From contig NC_081550.1 in assembly GCF_901000735.1 (NCBI RefSeq), positions 2,004,669 through 2,068,668 of the forward strand: 64,000 bases of DNA. The letters are read 5' to 3'. A model generated the notes under the pieces. The model had not been told where the DNA came from and ran no database searches. It worked only from the letters and a program-made list of their open reading frames with translations. This stretch comes from Corylus avellana (taxonomy: Eukaryota > Streptophyta > Magnoliopsida > Fagales > Betulaceae). Shown here piece after piece: positions 1 to 10,956 of the stretch. The translations under genes were made by a program, and so were the position numbers. The first letter of the stretch is position 1. Every line of letters begins with the position of its first letter.

Positions 1-528
1 CTTTATTCTATTTCTAATAAAAATTATTACTTTTTTTCTGATGGTATAGCCATTTCACTTACCATTCGTCTAGGAGATTAAGGACCGAAGGTCGTGTGAA
101 ACTCCAAAACAAAACCAACTTCAAAAGAAACATGGTTGGGGCCATGACAAGACATTAAAAAATCAAGTTATACGTCACACATGTTTATTGTTCTTTATCA
201 ATTTAAACTTTGGAATAAATGATTGTTTATAAAAGTAGTTAAGGCTCTGATTGCCGATGGACTCAAAAAAAGTCGCATACTATTTTTTTTCAAAATCAAC
301 TCATATTATTCTTATTTTTTACGTTACATCAATCACTTTTTATTATTATTCATATAAAAAAATCACTACAAAACTTTTTTTTTTTTTTTTACTTTTTCAT
401 ATAAAACATTCGTACTCTTTTTTTACATCAATTAAATCTGCTACAGTTGCATGCTACTTCCAAAAGTTTATCTTTTACTATTCATGTCCAATATTCTTTC
501 CTGCAATCCTTCATATTAAAATTCGAAT
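1..528. other. AT-rich flank, no gene
   Basis: No credible gene is seen. The stretch from about 430 to 528 matches 19470-19560 (same wording around the ttctttcctgcaatccttca segment), so this is the left part of a segmental duplicate of the 19.4-21.5 kb region. The match is broken at about 529 by a transposon insertion. Confidence 0.6.
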
Positions 529-1083
529 CAGATCCCCTCCCAATATTGGGAGAATATGAGAGTCTCATATTCTTAATCTTAGCCGTCCATTTCTATCCCA
601 CGGTCTAAAGCATGCCACGTGTCCCACTATAAATTAAAAACTAAAATATTATTTAAATTTTAAAAAGAAAATCAAAAGAGAAATAATTAAAAAGTGAAAT
701 CAAATAAATAAATTTAAATAAAATAATTAAAAAATTCGGTGCCCGGCAACCCCATTGGGATGGCCAACCACCACCATCTGAGCCATGGGGGTGGCCATGG
801 CCCCAAGGGGTGGTCCGGCCACCCCCTAGGGCCAAACCCAAAAAATATCATATGTGGGTTTGGCCCTTGGGGGTGGCCGGACCACCCTCAACCTGCCCTT
901 AAGGGTGGCTTTGACTTTTATTTGATTTTAATTTTTTGTTATTTCTATTTTGATTTTTTTAAAAAAAATTAAATAATATTTTAGTATGTTATTATAGTGG
1001 GACACATGGCATGCTGTAAACCGTGGAATAAAAATAGACAGCTCAAATTGAGAATATGAGACTCATACTAAAATATTGAGATC
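529..1083. mobile_element. Mutator-like long-TIR element with GC-rich core
   Basis: Long imperfect inverted arms (about 545-640 and 985-1075) share, in opposite orientation, the segments for GAATATGAG, CCACGG, GCATGCCA and GTGTCCCACTATAA. The AT-rich arms enclose a GC-rich core at about 740-910 made of GGGGTGGCC and its complement. The left end reads GATCCCCTCCCA, as in the elements at 18424 and 28159, which suggests one family. No transposase is encoded, so it is non-autonomous. The target duplication could not be resolved here. Confidence 0.7.
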
Positions 1084-1342
1084 ATCATGAAGTGAAAGTT
1101 GGGAGGATAATGACTAAAACTAAAGACTTGGAAGGCATAGAAAGTATGACCAATGGCAGGATGCTTGACTTAGACTTTGTGGCAGGATGCTTGACTTAGA
1201 CTCAAACTCCTTCAGCAGACTTGTCGGTCACTGGCGAATGGTGATGATCATGTAGTCATTTGACTCTCACATCACCAAATTTGAAAATCTTCTCCATCTG
1301 GTCAAAGTGCTGAGACGCACGCTTATCCCCTCTTGCATTTTC

Positions 1343-1640
1343 CTAGGAAACCAAAAAATCAGTGCAAAGATTGGTTGCATGCATGAATTGCAGAGAAAAG
1401 GCTGAAGAGAACAAGGTAAGGAGGAGATGATGAGGCATCAAGTCTTGCATGGTTCTTGTTTGATATGCCAAACCAAATGAAGCATAATAAATTGGTACAA
1501 ATTTTTTGGGCCAAAGGAATAAAAAGCAAAGTTCCAGAAGAAGCAAGAGAAAAATGAAGCACATCTTGCATATACCTCTTTATATGTTTGCCCAAATTGC
1601 AACTACATATATAAAGAGAAATTGTTTAAGTTAGAGATGA
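1343..1640 (-). pseudogene. 5' fragment of a PSY1R-type receptor-like protein gene
   Basis: Read on the minus strand, this segment matches the promoter, 5' UTR and signal-peptide region of the intact receptor genes: a TATA-like tatatatgta, the TTGCTTCTTC leader, then a Met-Gln-Asp-Leu-Met-Pro-His-His start followed by a hydrophobic stretch. The reading frame is shifted within the signal peptide and the homology ends after about 35 codons, just past the position of the CNQ motif. No leucine-rich repeats follow. It is a relic produced by rearrangement of the cluster. A sister relic with the same flanking sequence is at 21402-21545. Confidence 0.75.
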
Positions 1641-1719
1641 GATGTTAACTCTTTATTTATTTACTAGTGGATTTGCCATGAATCGTTGAAAAGTAATATT
1701 TTATATATTTATTTATGGA

Positions 1720-1955
1720 CAAAGTTTTCTTCCAATCCGGGTTGGAGGAGTTTCCATCAACCTAGTCTATAAAAGTGACACGTGTCTCTTTTTTTAATAA
1801 CATGTAAGATGCACATGAGTTTTTAATAAAATTTATTCTAACTTTGTCCCTGCTATTGAAAACACATGTGCATCTCACATGTTCAAGTGATACATGTCAC
1901 TTTTATAGACTAGGTTGAAAGAAATTCCTCCAACCTAGTTTGGAGGAAAACTTTG
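1720..1955. mobile_element. Palindromic MITE, about 236 bp
   Basis: The ends are inverted repeats (left caaagttttcttcc, right ggaggaaaactttg), followed inward by matching arms carrying GGTTGGAGGA, the CTAGTCTATAAAAGTGACA motif and CATGT/ACATG pairs. There is no coding capacity. Degraded pieces of the same family lie near 13613-13675 and 48825-48870. A target duplication was not clear. Confidence 0.75.
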
Positions 1956-2229
1956 CCCTTTATTTATTCTGAGAAAGATAACCAACGGCCCCTTTTGGTG
2001 TGATTCTCCTTTAATTTCGAATTGATATATACTTTTTCTTTTCAACCATTAAGTATGAAAAGCATCTAAAGGACTAACATGAGCCTTCTATAAATTTGGT
2101 TGATGGGAAGAGTCTTCTTGGTGCAAAGTGCTTAGGTCCATTGGCTTTTCCACTTTTTGTCGCCTTTAAAGCTTGTTTACTTCTTTTGCTACCCTCCACT
2201 ATCTAAACCCTTGAAAGTATTTAAACAGA

Positions 2230-2890
2230 TAAATGAGTAATCCACAGAAATCACCCAAAAAAAAGAAGAAAAGATTGTTGTGCAGCTAAGGTATGATCAT
2301 GAGTATATAGGTCAATTTTACAACAAAACATGAAGAAATTCAGAAAGGGAAAAAAATCAGCCATGCCCGAGTCCAAAAGGTGAACTCTAGAAAATAACAA
2401 AAATAAAAAGAAGAAATGTGAGATTAATATAAATTAAATAATAAATTCATCTCTTCCTATAATCTTAAGATTTTGAAATATGACTTTGTCATTCGCTTAC
2501 ACGTAAAGGAAATTGATATAATATAAATTAAATGATTAAAGTTATCACTTGCTATCCATTTAAGCCATGATTTAAAGAGAAATATAATGAGTAAAACAAA
2601 ACCATGACTCGCATAAATTGGTTTGTGTAGATTCAATTTAATTAGTTCTTGACTTTAAAATTACGTTCGTTGTAGTCCCTCCCTCAGTCCTCGTCAACGC
2701 CAGTCGTCAACAGAAACAGAAACAGAATGGTGGCGGTTGACAAGTGGGGGAGTATTTGGAGTTTTTTGCCATGATTTCGGAGAAAATTATTTGAGTTATA
2801 TCAACATCGTTGATTTTGACTACATTAATGCAAGATTTTTTGGATGTAGTTTCGTCGAACCAAGCTGAAAACTGAGAGGAAAATGACCAA
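2230..2890. repeat. Inverted copy of 8600-9381
   Basis: Reverse-complement match to 8600-9381, recognised by long shared runs: the segment with gtatgatcatgagtatatagg, the cattcgcttacacgtaaagg segment, the agtccctccctcagtcctcg segment and the gacaagtggggg segment. It is non-coding and is one of the blocks shuffled around the receptor genes. Confidence 0.8.
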
Positions 2891-3240
2891 TGCCTACTTT
2901 TTTGGCTTTTCTATTGAATTTGAATTCCCAAGGGCAAGGTTAGACGGTTCTACTGGCAAAATGCTTGACTTCCGCAAATTTCATTGTATTGTAGATAGAG
3001 TAGCTAGCTGTCAAAGGCTCATATGCTCTTCAGCAGACTTTGTGGTCATTGATCATGATTTGATTACTCACTTGACTCTCCTCCAACAAAATTTAAAAAT
3101 TAAGTTTAAATTTTTAGTATAAGTGGTAATTTAATACTAATCTTTCATGTGGCTTTTGGAATTTCCTGATAAAGACGGGTTGTGATGCCTTACAAAAGTG
3201 GATACACAACTTTTTTTTTTTATATATAAGTAATATTGGT
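2891..3240. other. Non-coding spacer within rearranged block
   Basis: No supported gene is seen. An open frame of 79 codons (2883-3122) has no recognisable motif and continues the flanking repeat sequence, so it is not called as a gene. Confidence 0.5.
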
Positions 3241-3773
3241 TAATACCAAAAAAAAAAAAAAAATACGAATATTAATATATTAACTAGTTAGATAATACTA
3301 TTTATAGTTAAGTTTATATTAGAACATGAAGCATACAAGTGAAATTGAATTCCTGAGGACTTTCACTTTTTTTTTTTGTTTTTTAGAATTTGTTTGTTGT
3401 CTCTTTTTTTATTATGCATCCAAGACTAAAATGACTAAAATCTAGTGAGAGAGGCTACGCCGCGTGTGAAATTCTTGAGAAATTAACTGCACAATGCCCA
3501 AATAAGTTGTGGGTTTTCACCACAGACCAATAGTAAATGGCAATCCCCAAAAGTATTTTAATCAGCTAGAGACCACGCCTCATGAAGCGAAGGTGTAGAC
3601 ATGTCAAAGAAAAAAATAGTAAATGGCATATCAAACATTTAAAGTAACCAAGATCATTAATTATTTTATCCACAATGGGGATCACATTGAACACAAATTG
3701 AAAATATGAAAACTAACAAAACCTTACATTATTCAAATCTAAACTCGAGAAACTAAATTGATGAGACTCTAAG
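3241..3773. repeat. Block X: inverted copy of 10326-10856
   Basis: Reverse-complement match to 10326-10856, ending on the right exactly at the 100-N gap. The block is the 3' flank of a receptor-like protein gene: in the other copy it joins directly to the stop codon of the pseudogene at 9384-10325. The expected receptor 3' end is missing here because the gap starts at that point. Confidence 0.8.
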
Positions 3774-3873
3774 NNNNNNNNNNNNNNNNNNNNNNNNNNN
3801 NNNNNNNNNNNNNNNNNNNNNNNNNNNNNNNNNNNNNNNNNNNNNNNNNNNNNNNNNNNNNNNNNNNNNNNNN
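3774..3873. other. Assembly gap (100 N)
   Basis: Exactly 100 N, the usual placeholder for a gap of unknown size. It separates block X from block Y, which occur in the opposite order in the second copy. Confidence 0.99.
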
Positions 3874-4116
3874 CATCATTTTATAATAAAATGATGCTAT
3901 TAGGAAAAAAAAAATCATCAATTTTTAATATTAATATGAGCAACTATGTAAACAACTACCAATTCGAGCCTTATACGAGCTGCTCACGAGCTTAACCGAA
4001 CCGAGCTTGCTTCATTTAATATTCGAGCCAGTATTTGTGTTCACGAAATGCCTCATTTAATAATCGAGCTGAGCCCGAGCTCGCTCACGAGGGTTTCGCT
4101 CACTTAACACTCTTGG

Positions 4117-4519
4117 CCCCCTCAAACTACCACCCAATTGATAATGTCCCCCTTAAACTTTCAATTGTGACAATGTTTCCCCAAACATCAAAACATTGTC
4201 AATGTCTCCCTCAAGGCTAGCAAAAAGATAAAAATGCCCTTATAGATTTCTCAATAAGACAAAAATACCCCTATAAATTCGAAAGAAATAATTTTTTTTT
4301 TTAAACGAAAAATTTTAATTAAAAAAAAACGATTTATTTTTTATTTTTTTAAAATGGAAATTTGAACTTAAAAAAAAAAAGTTTCTTTAATTTTTTTTTC
4401 TTAAAATGAAAATTTTTATTCTTTTCAACGAAAATTTTCAATTTTTATAAAACAAATCAACATTTTTAATTTTTTTTCTTATCAAAAGGAATTTTTTTCT
4501 TTTTAAATTTGGCCACCCT

Positions 4520-4564
<45 letters not shown>

Positions 4565-4713
4565 TTTTAGGTTTCTTGTAGAAGTTTTAACATTTTTTAT
4601 TTTTTTTTTTATTTTACTAAGGGTAGTTTAGTTATTAGGAGGATTTGGGAGAACATTGACAATTTTTGGTAGCTTGGAGGAGACATTGTCAATTAGATGG
4701 TAGTTTGAGGAGG
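4117..4713. mobile_element. Long-TIR element inside block Y
   Basis: Inverted ends: the left arm reads CCCTCAAACTACCACCCAATT and the right arm reads its imperfect complement ending GGTAGTTTGAGGAGG. The centre is AT-rich with a short GGCCACCCTTG segment and the (TA)n tract. No protein is encoded. The second copy, in block Y', is at about 11442-12047. Confidence 0.65.
4522..4561. repeat. (TA)n microsatellite
   Basis: Uninterrupted TA repeat of about 40 bp. The corresponding tract in the inverted copy (about 11594-11611) is less than half as long. Confidence 0.95.
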
Positions 4714-5129
4714 TATGTGAATTTTTTCCATCTTGTGGCATATATATAGCTTTCAATCCTCAATTATGAATGGATACAAATTTCGAAAATTTGCTTCAAG
4801 CTACTCTAATAAGCTACTCTAATAAGTGATAAGTGTCATTTAATATATTTGGGTTTCTAAAAAATTAATATTAGAATTCTTAGATTAGTGGAATAATACT
4901 AAATAATTGTTAAAATATTAAATGTTGAATGACGTTTATCATTTATCATAGTAGGCGACAGGAAATTTCTATCCATTATGAATTACCCAAGAGTCAAAGA
5001 CAGTTGACAATGTAGTCGTAAATATTGAATTTGAGGAATTCTGAGCTCCTGATCTTCAATATCTTCATCTCAACAACCAACGAAAGATCGATCCTTAGTC
5101 TAAAAAAAAAAAAAAAAAAAGAAAAGAAA

Positions 5130-5340
5130 TTAATGTCGGAAAGTCATATGTGCTTCCAAATCGTAGCACGCCAAAGTCAAACGATAGTGACTGACGTACA
5201 ATAGAAACACCCAAAATCAAATGGCTCGAAGAAATTCCACTAGTAAAGACTAATCATCTCTGGCAAAAACAATTGCTTGGTTATATTTACTTGCAATTTA
5301 GGGTAAGTACTTGTGGGGAGGCATACAAGATAATTTAGGG
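5130..5340 (+). promoter_or_regulatory. Orphan receptor-gene promoter (+ strand)
   Basis: The segment matches, in the plus orientation, the promoter of the receptor gene at 32427: the AACACCCAAAATCAAATGGC motif, ACTAGTAAAGACTAA, then ATTGCTTGGTTATATTTACTTGCAA with its TATA-like centre. No receptor reading frame follows. Instead the sequence runs into the 3' flank of the minus-strand receptor gene at 6209-8344. It looks like a promoter cut off from its gene by rearrangement. Confidence 0.65.
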
Positions 5341-6208
5341 TAAGTACTTACGGGAATATGAAGTTCTCGAATTTAGTTTATTCTTTTTTCTTTTAGTAAG
5401 TAATTGACCTTAAGGGAAAGAAAAAAAGGGGATTTGAACTAGTAATTTTCGCTTCATGAGGCATCGTCCTAAGCCAATTGAGATACTCTAGGAGTTATGT
5501 TTGGTTTACTCCTAGGCATTTTATAGGAATTATTTATGTTATTTCTTCAAGTGCACAAAGTTGTTTGATGCAAAAGTATTTAACACTTGGAAAATTCTAT
5601 TAAACATTCATCCAACAATGCTGACGTGACACTCCTAACTATTGGATTGGTGTAACCACTGTCCTAAGAAAGCATGTTGCGAATCAATGAAGAAGATCAG
5701 ATCTTACCTGTGTTGAGCTGGTCATTCATATCTCTCATGTAACACCTCTACCCCGACTAGCCTTTCTTCTCATTCATATATCTCGTCATTTCGGTCGTAT
5801 TCTTCCATGTCATTGTAGGAATAATGTTATTGACTCTCAAAACTGAATTTGTTTATAAGTTCTTAAAAATTGCTCAGTTTGATTAAATTTGCCCATAAAG
5901 CCGGGTTGTATGCAGCTGCAGCTGATAGAACGAGAGACAAGGAAAAATAAAAATCAGATTTTTTTGCTCTGTTTTTGTACTCTGTTTTCTGCACAAAATT
6001 GCAACAACATATTTTGTTTCAATAAGAACTGATTTGCTTTAGTTTTCTTATACTTTGCTGGAATATCCAGGGCAACAATGCAAGCTAAAGCATTCAAACT
6101 GAAAATTGAGAAACCAAATTGATCACAACTCTTGAGCGACAGATATGTAATTTTAAAGAAATATATTATATACTTAAAACCTTTTGCGCAATCTGGCCAA
6201 AGACACTG
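5341..6208. other. 3' flank of the 6209-8344 receptor gene
   Basis: No gene. The stretch is an inverted match to 34566-35460, the 3' flank of the third receptor gene, so the duplication that made the two receptor genes carried about 0.9 kb of downstream DNA with it. Confidence 0.7.
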
Positions 6209-8344
6209 TTAGTTTGACATAAATTTATAAAGCAAAGGACCACAAACTCCCCAAAAACCTGCAATGAAACCGAGAACCACACTAATTGGAAACCATGGGA
6301 TTGTAGGCCCATTTTCCTCCTCCTCCTCAATGTCTTCGTTGGTACTAACAGTATTGGTACACCCGTGTGGAAGTGGGGGACCACAGAGTCCAAGGTTGCC
6401 CTCATATGCAGAGGCATTAAAGCTTTGCAATTGAGTGCTTGATGGTATTGGCCCATGAAGATTGTTGTTTGCAACACTGAATCGAGACAAGAAATGCAAT
6501 CTACTTAGTGATGACGGTATTTCACCGGACAACCGATTGGTAGAGAGGTCCAGTAATTCCAAGTTTGCGAGCTCAGATATTTGGTGTGGAATGTTGCCTG
6601 AGAAGTTGTTATGCCTAAGATCCAGCTGGCGAAGCAACTTCAAATGACCAATCTCAATGGGGATGTTGCCACTAAGACTGTTGTTTGCAATTTTTATTGT
6701 TTGTCGCATGTTCGAGAGAACATTATATTGGCCAAGGGTACCATCTCTAGCGGAAAAAACTGGTAAATTCAAATAGTTATTGTCTACTAGAGTCTCTGCT
6801 AACACTAATGCTGGCAATGCACAAAGTTCTTTCGGAAATTCACCTGAAATGAGATTATTAGATAAGTCAAAAGCGAAGAGCCTTGGAAGAGTTGACAACC
6901 AACCAGGAATTGAACCTGTGATACGATTGGAAACTAGATTTAGAACTTCTAGCTTCTTAATCTTAGATAGCCATATGGGAAATTGACCCATCAGCTGGCA
7001 ATCACCAAAACCCAAAAACCGAATATTCTCAAATCCATTAGAACTAACTATACTATCATCAGTTGGTATTGCCTCGTACAGAAAATTTCCTCCAAGAAGG
7101 ACTACACTGAGAGTTTTGCAATGGATCAGAATCTTGATTGCCCCTGTAATATTGGTTAGCCTATTGTAACTAAGTACAAGGAAAGACAAGAATTCCAATT
7201 GAGCCACCTCTGGTTGGATTTGTCCTTCTAGTCTATTGTAGGAAAGTCGAATGGCTCTTAGGGACTTACATGAGTAAAGGCTTATTGGAAAGTTACCGAA
7301 AAAGGTATTGAACCCCAGATCAATAGTAGTAAGTTGAGGAAGAGAGGAGAAGTTATAGGTGGTGATGTCTCCTTCAAACAAATTGAACCGTAAAATCAAT
7401 TCTATGAGATTTGTGCAATTCATTAAAGATGGGGGCAGAGAACTTGTTAAGAAGTTTGTGTGAAGGATTACGTACTTCAATTTGGAGAGATTTCCAATAT
7501 TCGCAGGGAGCTTGCCGCTCAATTGATTTTCAAATAACTCTAGGTTGGTGAGTCTTGTAAGGTTTACAATGTCACTGCTAATGGGTCCTGAAAGATCATT
7601 GGAAGGTAAGGAGATTTCTTCAAGCCATGTCGCATTGTAGATATCATGAGGAAGCAATCCTGAGAGAGAGTTAAAACCTGCCCGCAAAACCTTTAGTTTC
7701 GAACATGACCCGAGTCCACTAGGAATTTGGCCACCATGAAGATTACGAGAAAAATCGAGGAGCCTGATAAAGGAAGAATTGATGCAAGGATAGGAAGGAA
7801 TAGAGCCTGTGAAACTATTGTTGCTGACATTGAGCTCAATCAAACTCCACGCTCTTTGAAGAAACAGAGATTGGATTGTCCCGTTGAACTGATTGCTAGA
7901 TATGTCAACAATTTGAACGGAGGCAGGCCAGCCAGATATCTCTCCAAATAAATGGTTGTAGCTCAAATCAAGGACCATGAGTTGATTTAAGGACAAAAAC
8001 AAACCCTTAGGGAGATGACCTAAAAGTGAATTGTGGGAGAGATTAAGGTGAGAGAGATATGTGAGGTTTCCAAGAGAGGGAGACATACTCCCTCTAAGGC
8101 CTTTATAGGGTAACCAAATATGGGTGACCTGACCTTTATCATCACAGGAAATACCTTCCCAATAGCAACAATCAGCAGAAGACCAATTTAATGGTGGAGA
8201 AGAAGTGTTAAAGGGCAAGGACAAGAGAGAGTTGCGTTCTATTTGGTTGCACGCATGATTTGCAGAGAAAATGGCAAAGAGAAACAAGGTGAAGAGGAGA
8301 TGATGAGGCATCAAGTATTGCATGCTTCTTGTTTGATAACTCAT
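6209..8344 (-). CDS. PSY1R-type leucine-rich-repeat receptor-like protein (RLP2/RLP3-like)
   Basis: Predicted cell-surface receptor-like protein of 711 residues, without a kinase. A signal peptide covers about residues 12-31. The N-terminal cap runs from Cys32 through the DCCYWEGISC motif (58-67). Leucine-rich repeats follow at about 80-510, an island interrupts them at about 515-546 (LPVF...QYNVLSNM), more repeats occupy 547-635, then an acidic stretch (EDIEEEEEN), one membrane helix (687-706) and a five-residue tail. The order of repeats and the island match the PSY1R/PSKR family (sulfated-peptide receptors), and the missing kinase matches Arabidopsis RLP2 and RLP3, the latter tied to Fusarium resistance. 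The ligand here is unknown. Met8 or Met12 is a likely alternative start, since the paralogue at 14350 begins at the Met8 position. The gene is single-exon and intact, with a TATA-like element about 80 bp upstream. Confidence 0.9.
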   Translation of the reverse strand: MSYQTRSMQYLMPHHLLFTLFLFAIFSANHACNQIERNSLLSLPFNTSSPPLNWSSADCCYWEGISCDDKGQVTHIWLPYKGLRGSMSPSLGNLTYLSHLNLSHNSLLGHLPKGLFLSLNQLMVLDLSYNHLFGEISGWPASVQIVDISSNQFNGTIQSLFLQRAWSLIELNVSNNSFTGSIPSYPCINSSFIRLLDFSRNLHGGQIPSGLGSCSKLKVLRAGFNSLSGLLPHDIYNATWLEEISLPSNDLSGPISSDIVNLTRLTNLELFENQLSGKLPANIGNLSKLKYVILHTNFLTSSLPPSLMNCTNLIELILRFNLFEGDITTYNFSSLPQLTTIDLGFNTFFGNFPISLYSCKSLRAIRLSYNRLEGQIQPEVAQLEFLSFLVLSYNRLTNITGAIKILIHCKTLSVVLLGGNFLYEAIPTDDSIVSSNGFENIRFLGFGDCQLMGQFPIWLSKIKKLEVLNLVSNRITGSIPGWLSTLPRLFAFDLSNNLISGEFPKELCALPALVLAETLVDNNYLNLPVFSARDGTLGQYNVLSNMRQTIKIANNSLSGNIPIEIGHLKLLRQLDLRHNNFSGNIPHQISELANLELLDLSTNRLSGEIPSSLSRLHFLSRFSVANNNLHGPIPSSTQLQSFNASAYEGNLGLCGPPLPHGCTNTVSTNEDIEEEEENGPTIPWFPISVVLGFIAGFWGVCGPLLYKFMSN

Positions 8345-8422
8345 ACGAGAGGAATGAAAGGCAAAGTTCTCGGAGAAGCAAGAAAAGCAAATGGCTCTGT
8401 ATTATTTAGCCCAAACTGCAAG

Positions 8423-8431
8423 TATATATAA
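8423..8431 (-). promoter_or_regulatory. TATA-like element of the 6209-8344 receptor gene
   Basis: On the minus strand the sequence reads gttatatatact, about 80 bp upstream of the first Met. The same arrangement (TTATATATACTTGCAA, then GGGCTA) precedes the receptor gene at 32427. Confidence 0.55.
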
Positions 8432-8599
8432 CAAAGAATTGTTTTGGTTAGAGATACGATGTTGCCTCTTTAGTCTTTACTTGTGTAATTTCTTCGAGCC
8501 ATTTGATTTTGGGTGTTCCTTTTGTAACTCACTATCATTGGATTTTGGCTACCACGGTGACTTTCCAACACGAATTTCTTTTTTTTGTTCGTCTAACCT

Positions 8600-9381
8600 A
8601 GCCCTTGGGACATTCAAATTCAATAGAAAAGCCGAGAAAAGTAGGCATTGGTCATTTTCCTCTCAATTTTCAGCTTGGAAATCTGGCATGGTTTTATTTG
8701 ATTTCGGACACGTACGTTTGACAATCAATCCAGTTCTTTGTTCGACGAAACTACATCGAAAAAATCTTGCATTAATGTAGTCAAAATCAATGATGTTGAT
8801 AACTCAAATAATTTTCTCCGAAATCATGGCAAAAAAATCAAAATACTCCACCACTTGTCAACCGCCACCATTCTGTTTCTGTTTTAGCGTGGAACGACTG
8901 GCATTGACGAGGACTGAGGGAGGGACTACAACAAACGTAATTTTAAAGTCAAGAACGAAATTGAATCTACATAAACCACTTTATGCGAGTCATGGTTTTG
9001 TTTTACTCATTATATTTCTCTTTAAATCATGGCTTAAATGGATAGCAAGTGATATCTTTAGTCATTTAATTTATATTATATCAATCTCCTTTACGTGTAA
9101 GCGAATGACAAAGTCATATTTCAAAATCGTAAGGTGATAGGAAGAGATAAATTTAATTATTTAATTTATATTAATCTAACATTTCTTCTTTTTATTTTTG
9201 TTATTTTCTAGAGTTCACCTTGTGGACTCGGGGCATGGTGGATTTTTTTCCCTTTCTGAATTTCTTCATGTTTTGTTGTAAAATTGACCTATATACTCAT
9301 GATCATACCTTAGCTGCACAACAATGAACGTTTTTTTTTTGGGGTGACTTCTGTAGATGACTCATTTATCTAGTTAAATAC
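8600..9381. repeat. Inverted copy of 2230-2890
   Basis: Reverse complement of 2230-2890. The right boundary (about 9381) falls directly at the 5' break of the receptor pseudogene, where tagttaaatac changes to gcgaggcaattcc, so this is a rearrangement junction. Open frames of 115-129 codons in it lack motifs and are not called. Confidence 0.75.
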
Positions 9382-9383
9382 GC

Positions 9384-10325
9384 GAGGCAATTCCAGGTGA
9401 TGACAATGTTTTTGGTTCTGATGGATTTGAAAATGTTCAAGTTTTGAGTCTTGGTGGATACCCATTGACTGGTCAATTGCCTACATGGCTATCTAAGCTT
9501 AAGAAAATAGAATATTTAACTCTATTTGAGAATCGTCACAGGTTCAATTCCTAGTTGGTTATCGACTCTTCCGGTGCTCTTTGCTTTACACTTATCTTTG
9601 ATAGCCTCATTTCAAGTGAATTCCCGAAGGAACTTTGTGCATTGCTAGCATTAGTGTCACCAAAGGCTCCAATAGCCCGCATCCATTTGGATTTACCAAT
9701 ATTTTTTAACATAAGAAGTGTTACCAAATACAATTTTCTGTCAAACCTATACCCTTCAATATGTGTTGGAAGCAATAATCTTAGTGGCAATATCCCCATT
9801 GAGATTGGCCATTTGAAGCTGCTTCATGTTCTGGATCTCAATCATAACAACTTTATAGGAAACATTCCGGACCAACTGTCTGAGCTCACAAACTTGAAAG
9901 AATTAGACCTTTTTGAAAATCGGTTGTCCGGCAAAATACCAGAATCACTAAGCAGTCTACATTTCTTGCGTGACTTTAGTGTTGCAAACAACAATTTGCC
10001 TGGACCAATACCATTGGACACTTAGTTCCAGAGCTTTGATGTCTCGGCATATGAGGGCAACCCTGGACTTTGTGGCCCTCCACTTCCACATGATAGTGCC
10101 CATATTGGTACCAACAACAAAGATATTCAGGATGAGGACAATGGGCATCATAGAATTCCATGGTTTCCAATTAGTGTGGTTCTTGGCTTTATTACAGGTT
10201 TTTGGGGAGTTTGTGGTCCATTAGTTATTAGTTATGAGTGGAGAGTTTCATATTTCCAAATCATGAACCAAGTAAAAGATAGGTGTATAATCTTCTTCCT
10301 TAAAATTGCATATTGGACGCTTTAG
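9384..10325 (+). pseudogene. 3'-half pseudogene of a PSY1R-type receptor-like protein
   Basis: Begins in the middle of the repeat domain (EAIPGDDNV..., equivalent to EAMPGDDT in the 14350-16539 gene) and runs to the natural C-terminal stop after the tail ending AYWTL. Two lesions are visible. A small deletion near 9530, within the segment for NRITGSIP, shifts the frame. A stop codon (TAG at 10023-10025) replaces Gln in the GTQ motif before the C-terminal cap. The island, cap (GLCGPP-like), acidic linker, membrane helix and a tail like that of the 14350 gene are all still recognisable, so that gene is its closest relative in the window. The 5' half is absent. Confidence 0.85.
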
Positions 10326-10856
10326 AGTCTCATCAATTTAGTTTCTCAAGTTTAGATTTGAATAATGTAAGGTTTTATTAGTTTCCATATTTTCAATTTG
10401 TGTTCAATGTGATCCCCATTGTGGATAAAATAATTAATGATCTTGGTTACTTTAAATGTTTGTTATGCCATTTACTATTTTTTTCTTTGACATGTTTACA
10501 CCTTCGCTTCATTAAGCGTGGTCTCTAGCCAATTGAACTACCTCTTAGAGACTGCCATTTATTATTGGTCTGCGGTGAAAACCCACGACTTATTTGGGCA
10601 TTGTGCAGCTAATTTCTCAAGAATTTCACATACGGCATAGCCTCTCTCACTGAATTTTAGTCATTTTAGTCTTGGATGCATAATAAAAAGAGAGACAACA
10701 AACAAATTCTAAGAAAAAAAAAAAAAAAAGTGAAAACAGAACAAAAAGGCCCTCAGGAATTCAATTTCACTTGTATGCTTCATGTTCTAATATAAACTTA
10801 ACCATAAATAGTATTATCTAACTAGTTAATATATTAATATTCGTAATTTTTTTTTT
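10326..10856. repeat. Block X': inverted copy of 3241-3773
   Basis: 3' flank of the pseudogene, matching 3241-3773 in reverse. It ends at a poly-T run that abuts the second 100-N gap. Confidence 0.8.
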
Positions 10857-10956
10857 NNNNNNNNNNNNNNNNNNNNNNNNNNNNNNNNNNNNNNNNNNNN
10901 NNNNNNNNNNNNNNNNNNNNNNNNNNNNNNNNNNNNNNNNNNNNNNNNNNNNNNNN
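10857..10956. other. Assembly gap (100 N)
   Basis: Exactly 100 N. It lies between block X' (left) and block Y' (right). Confidence 0.99.

Larger units (their letters stand above)
3874..5200. repeat. Block Y: near-identical inverted copy of 10957-12290
   Basis: Reverse-complement match to 10957-12290, nearly base for base. A 61-codon open frame present in both copies (4035-4220 and 11942-12127) differs by one residue. The main differences are homopolymer lengths and the (TA)n tract, 40 bp here and about 18 bp in the other copy. This is the divergence expected of alleles or a very recent duplication. Confidence 0.85.
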
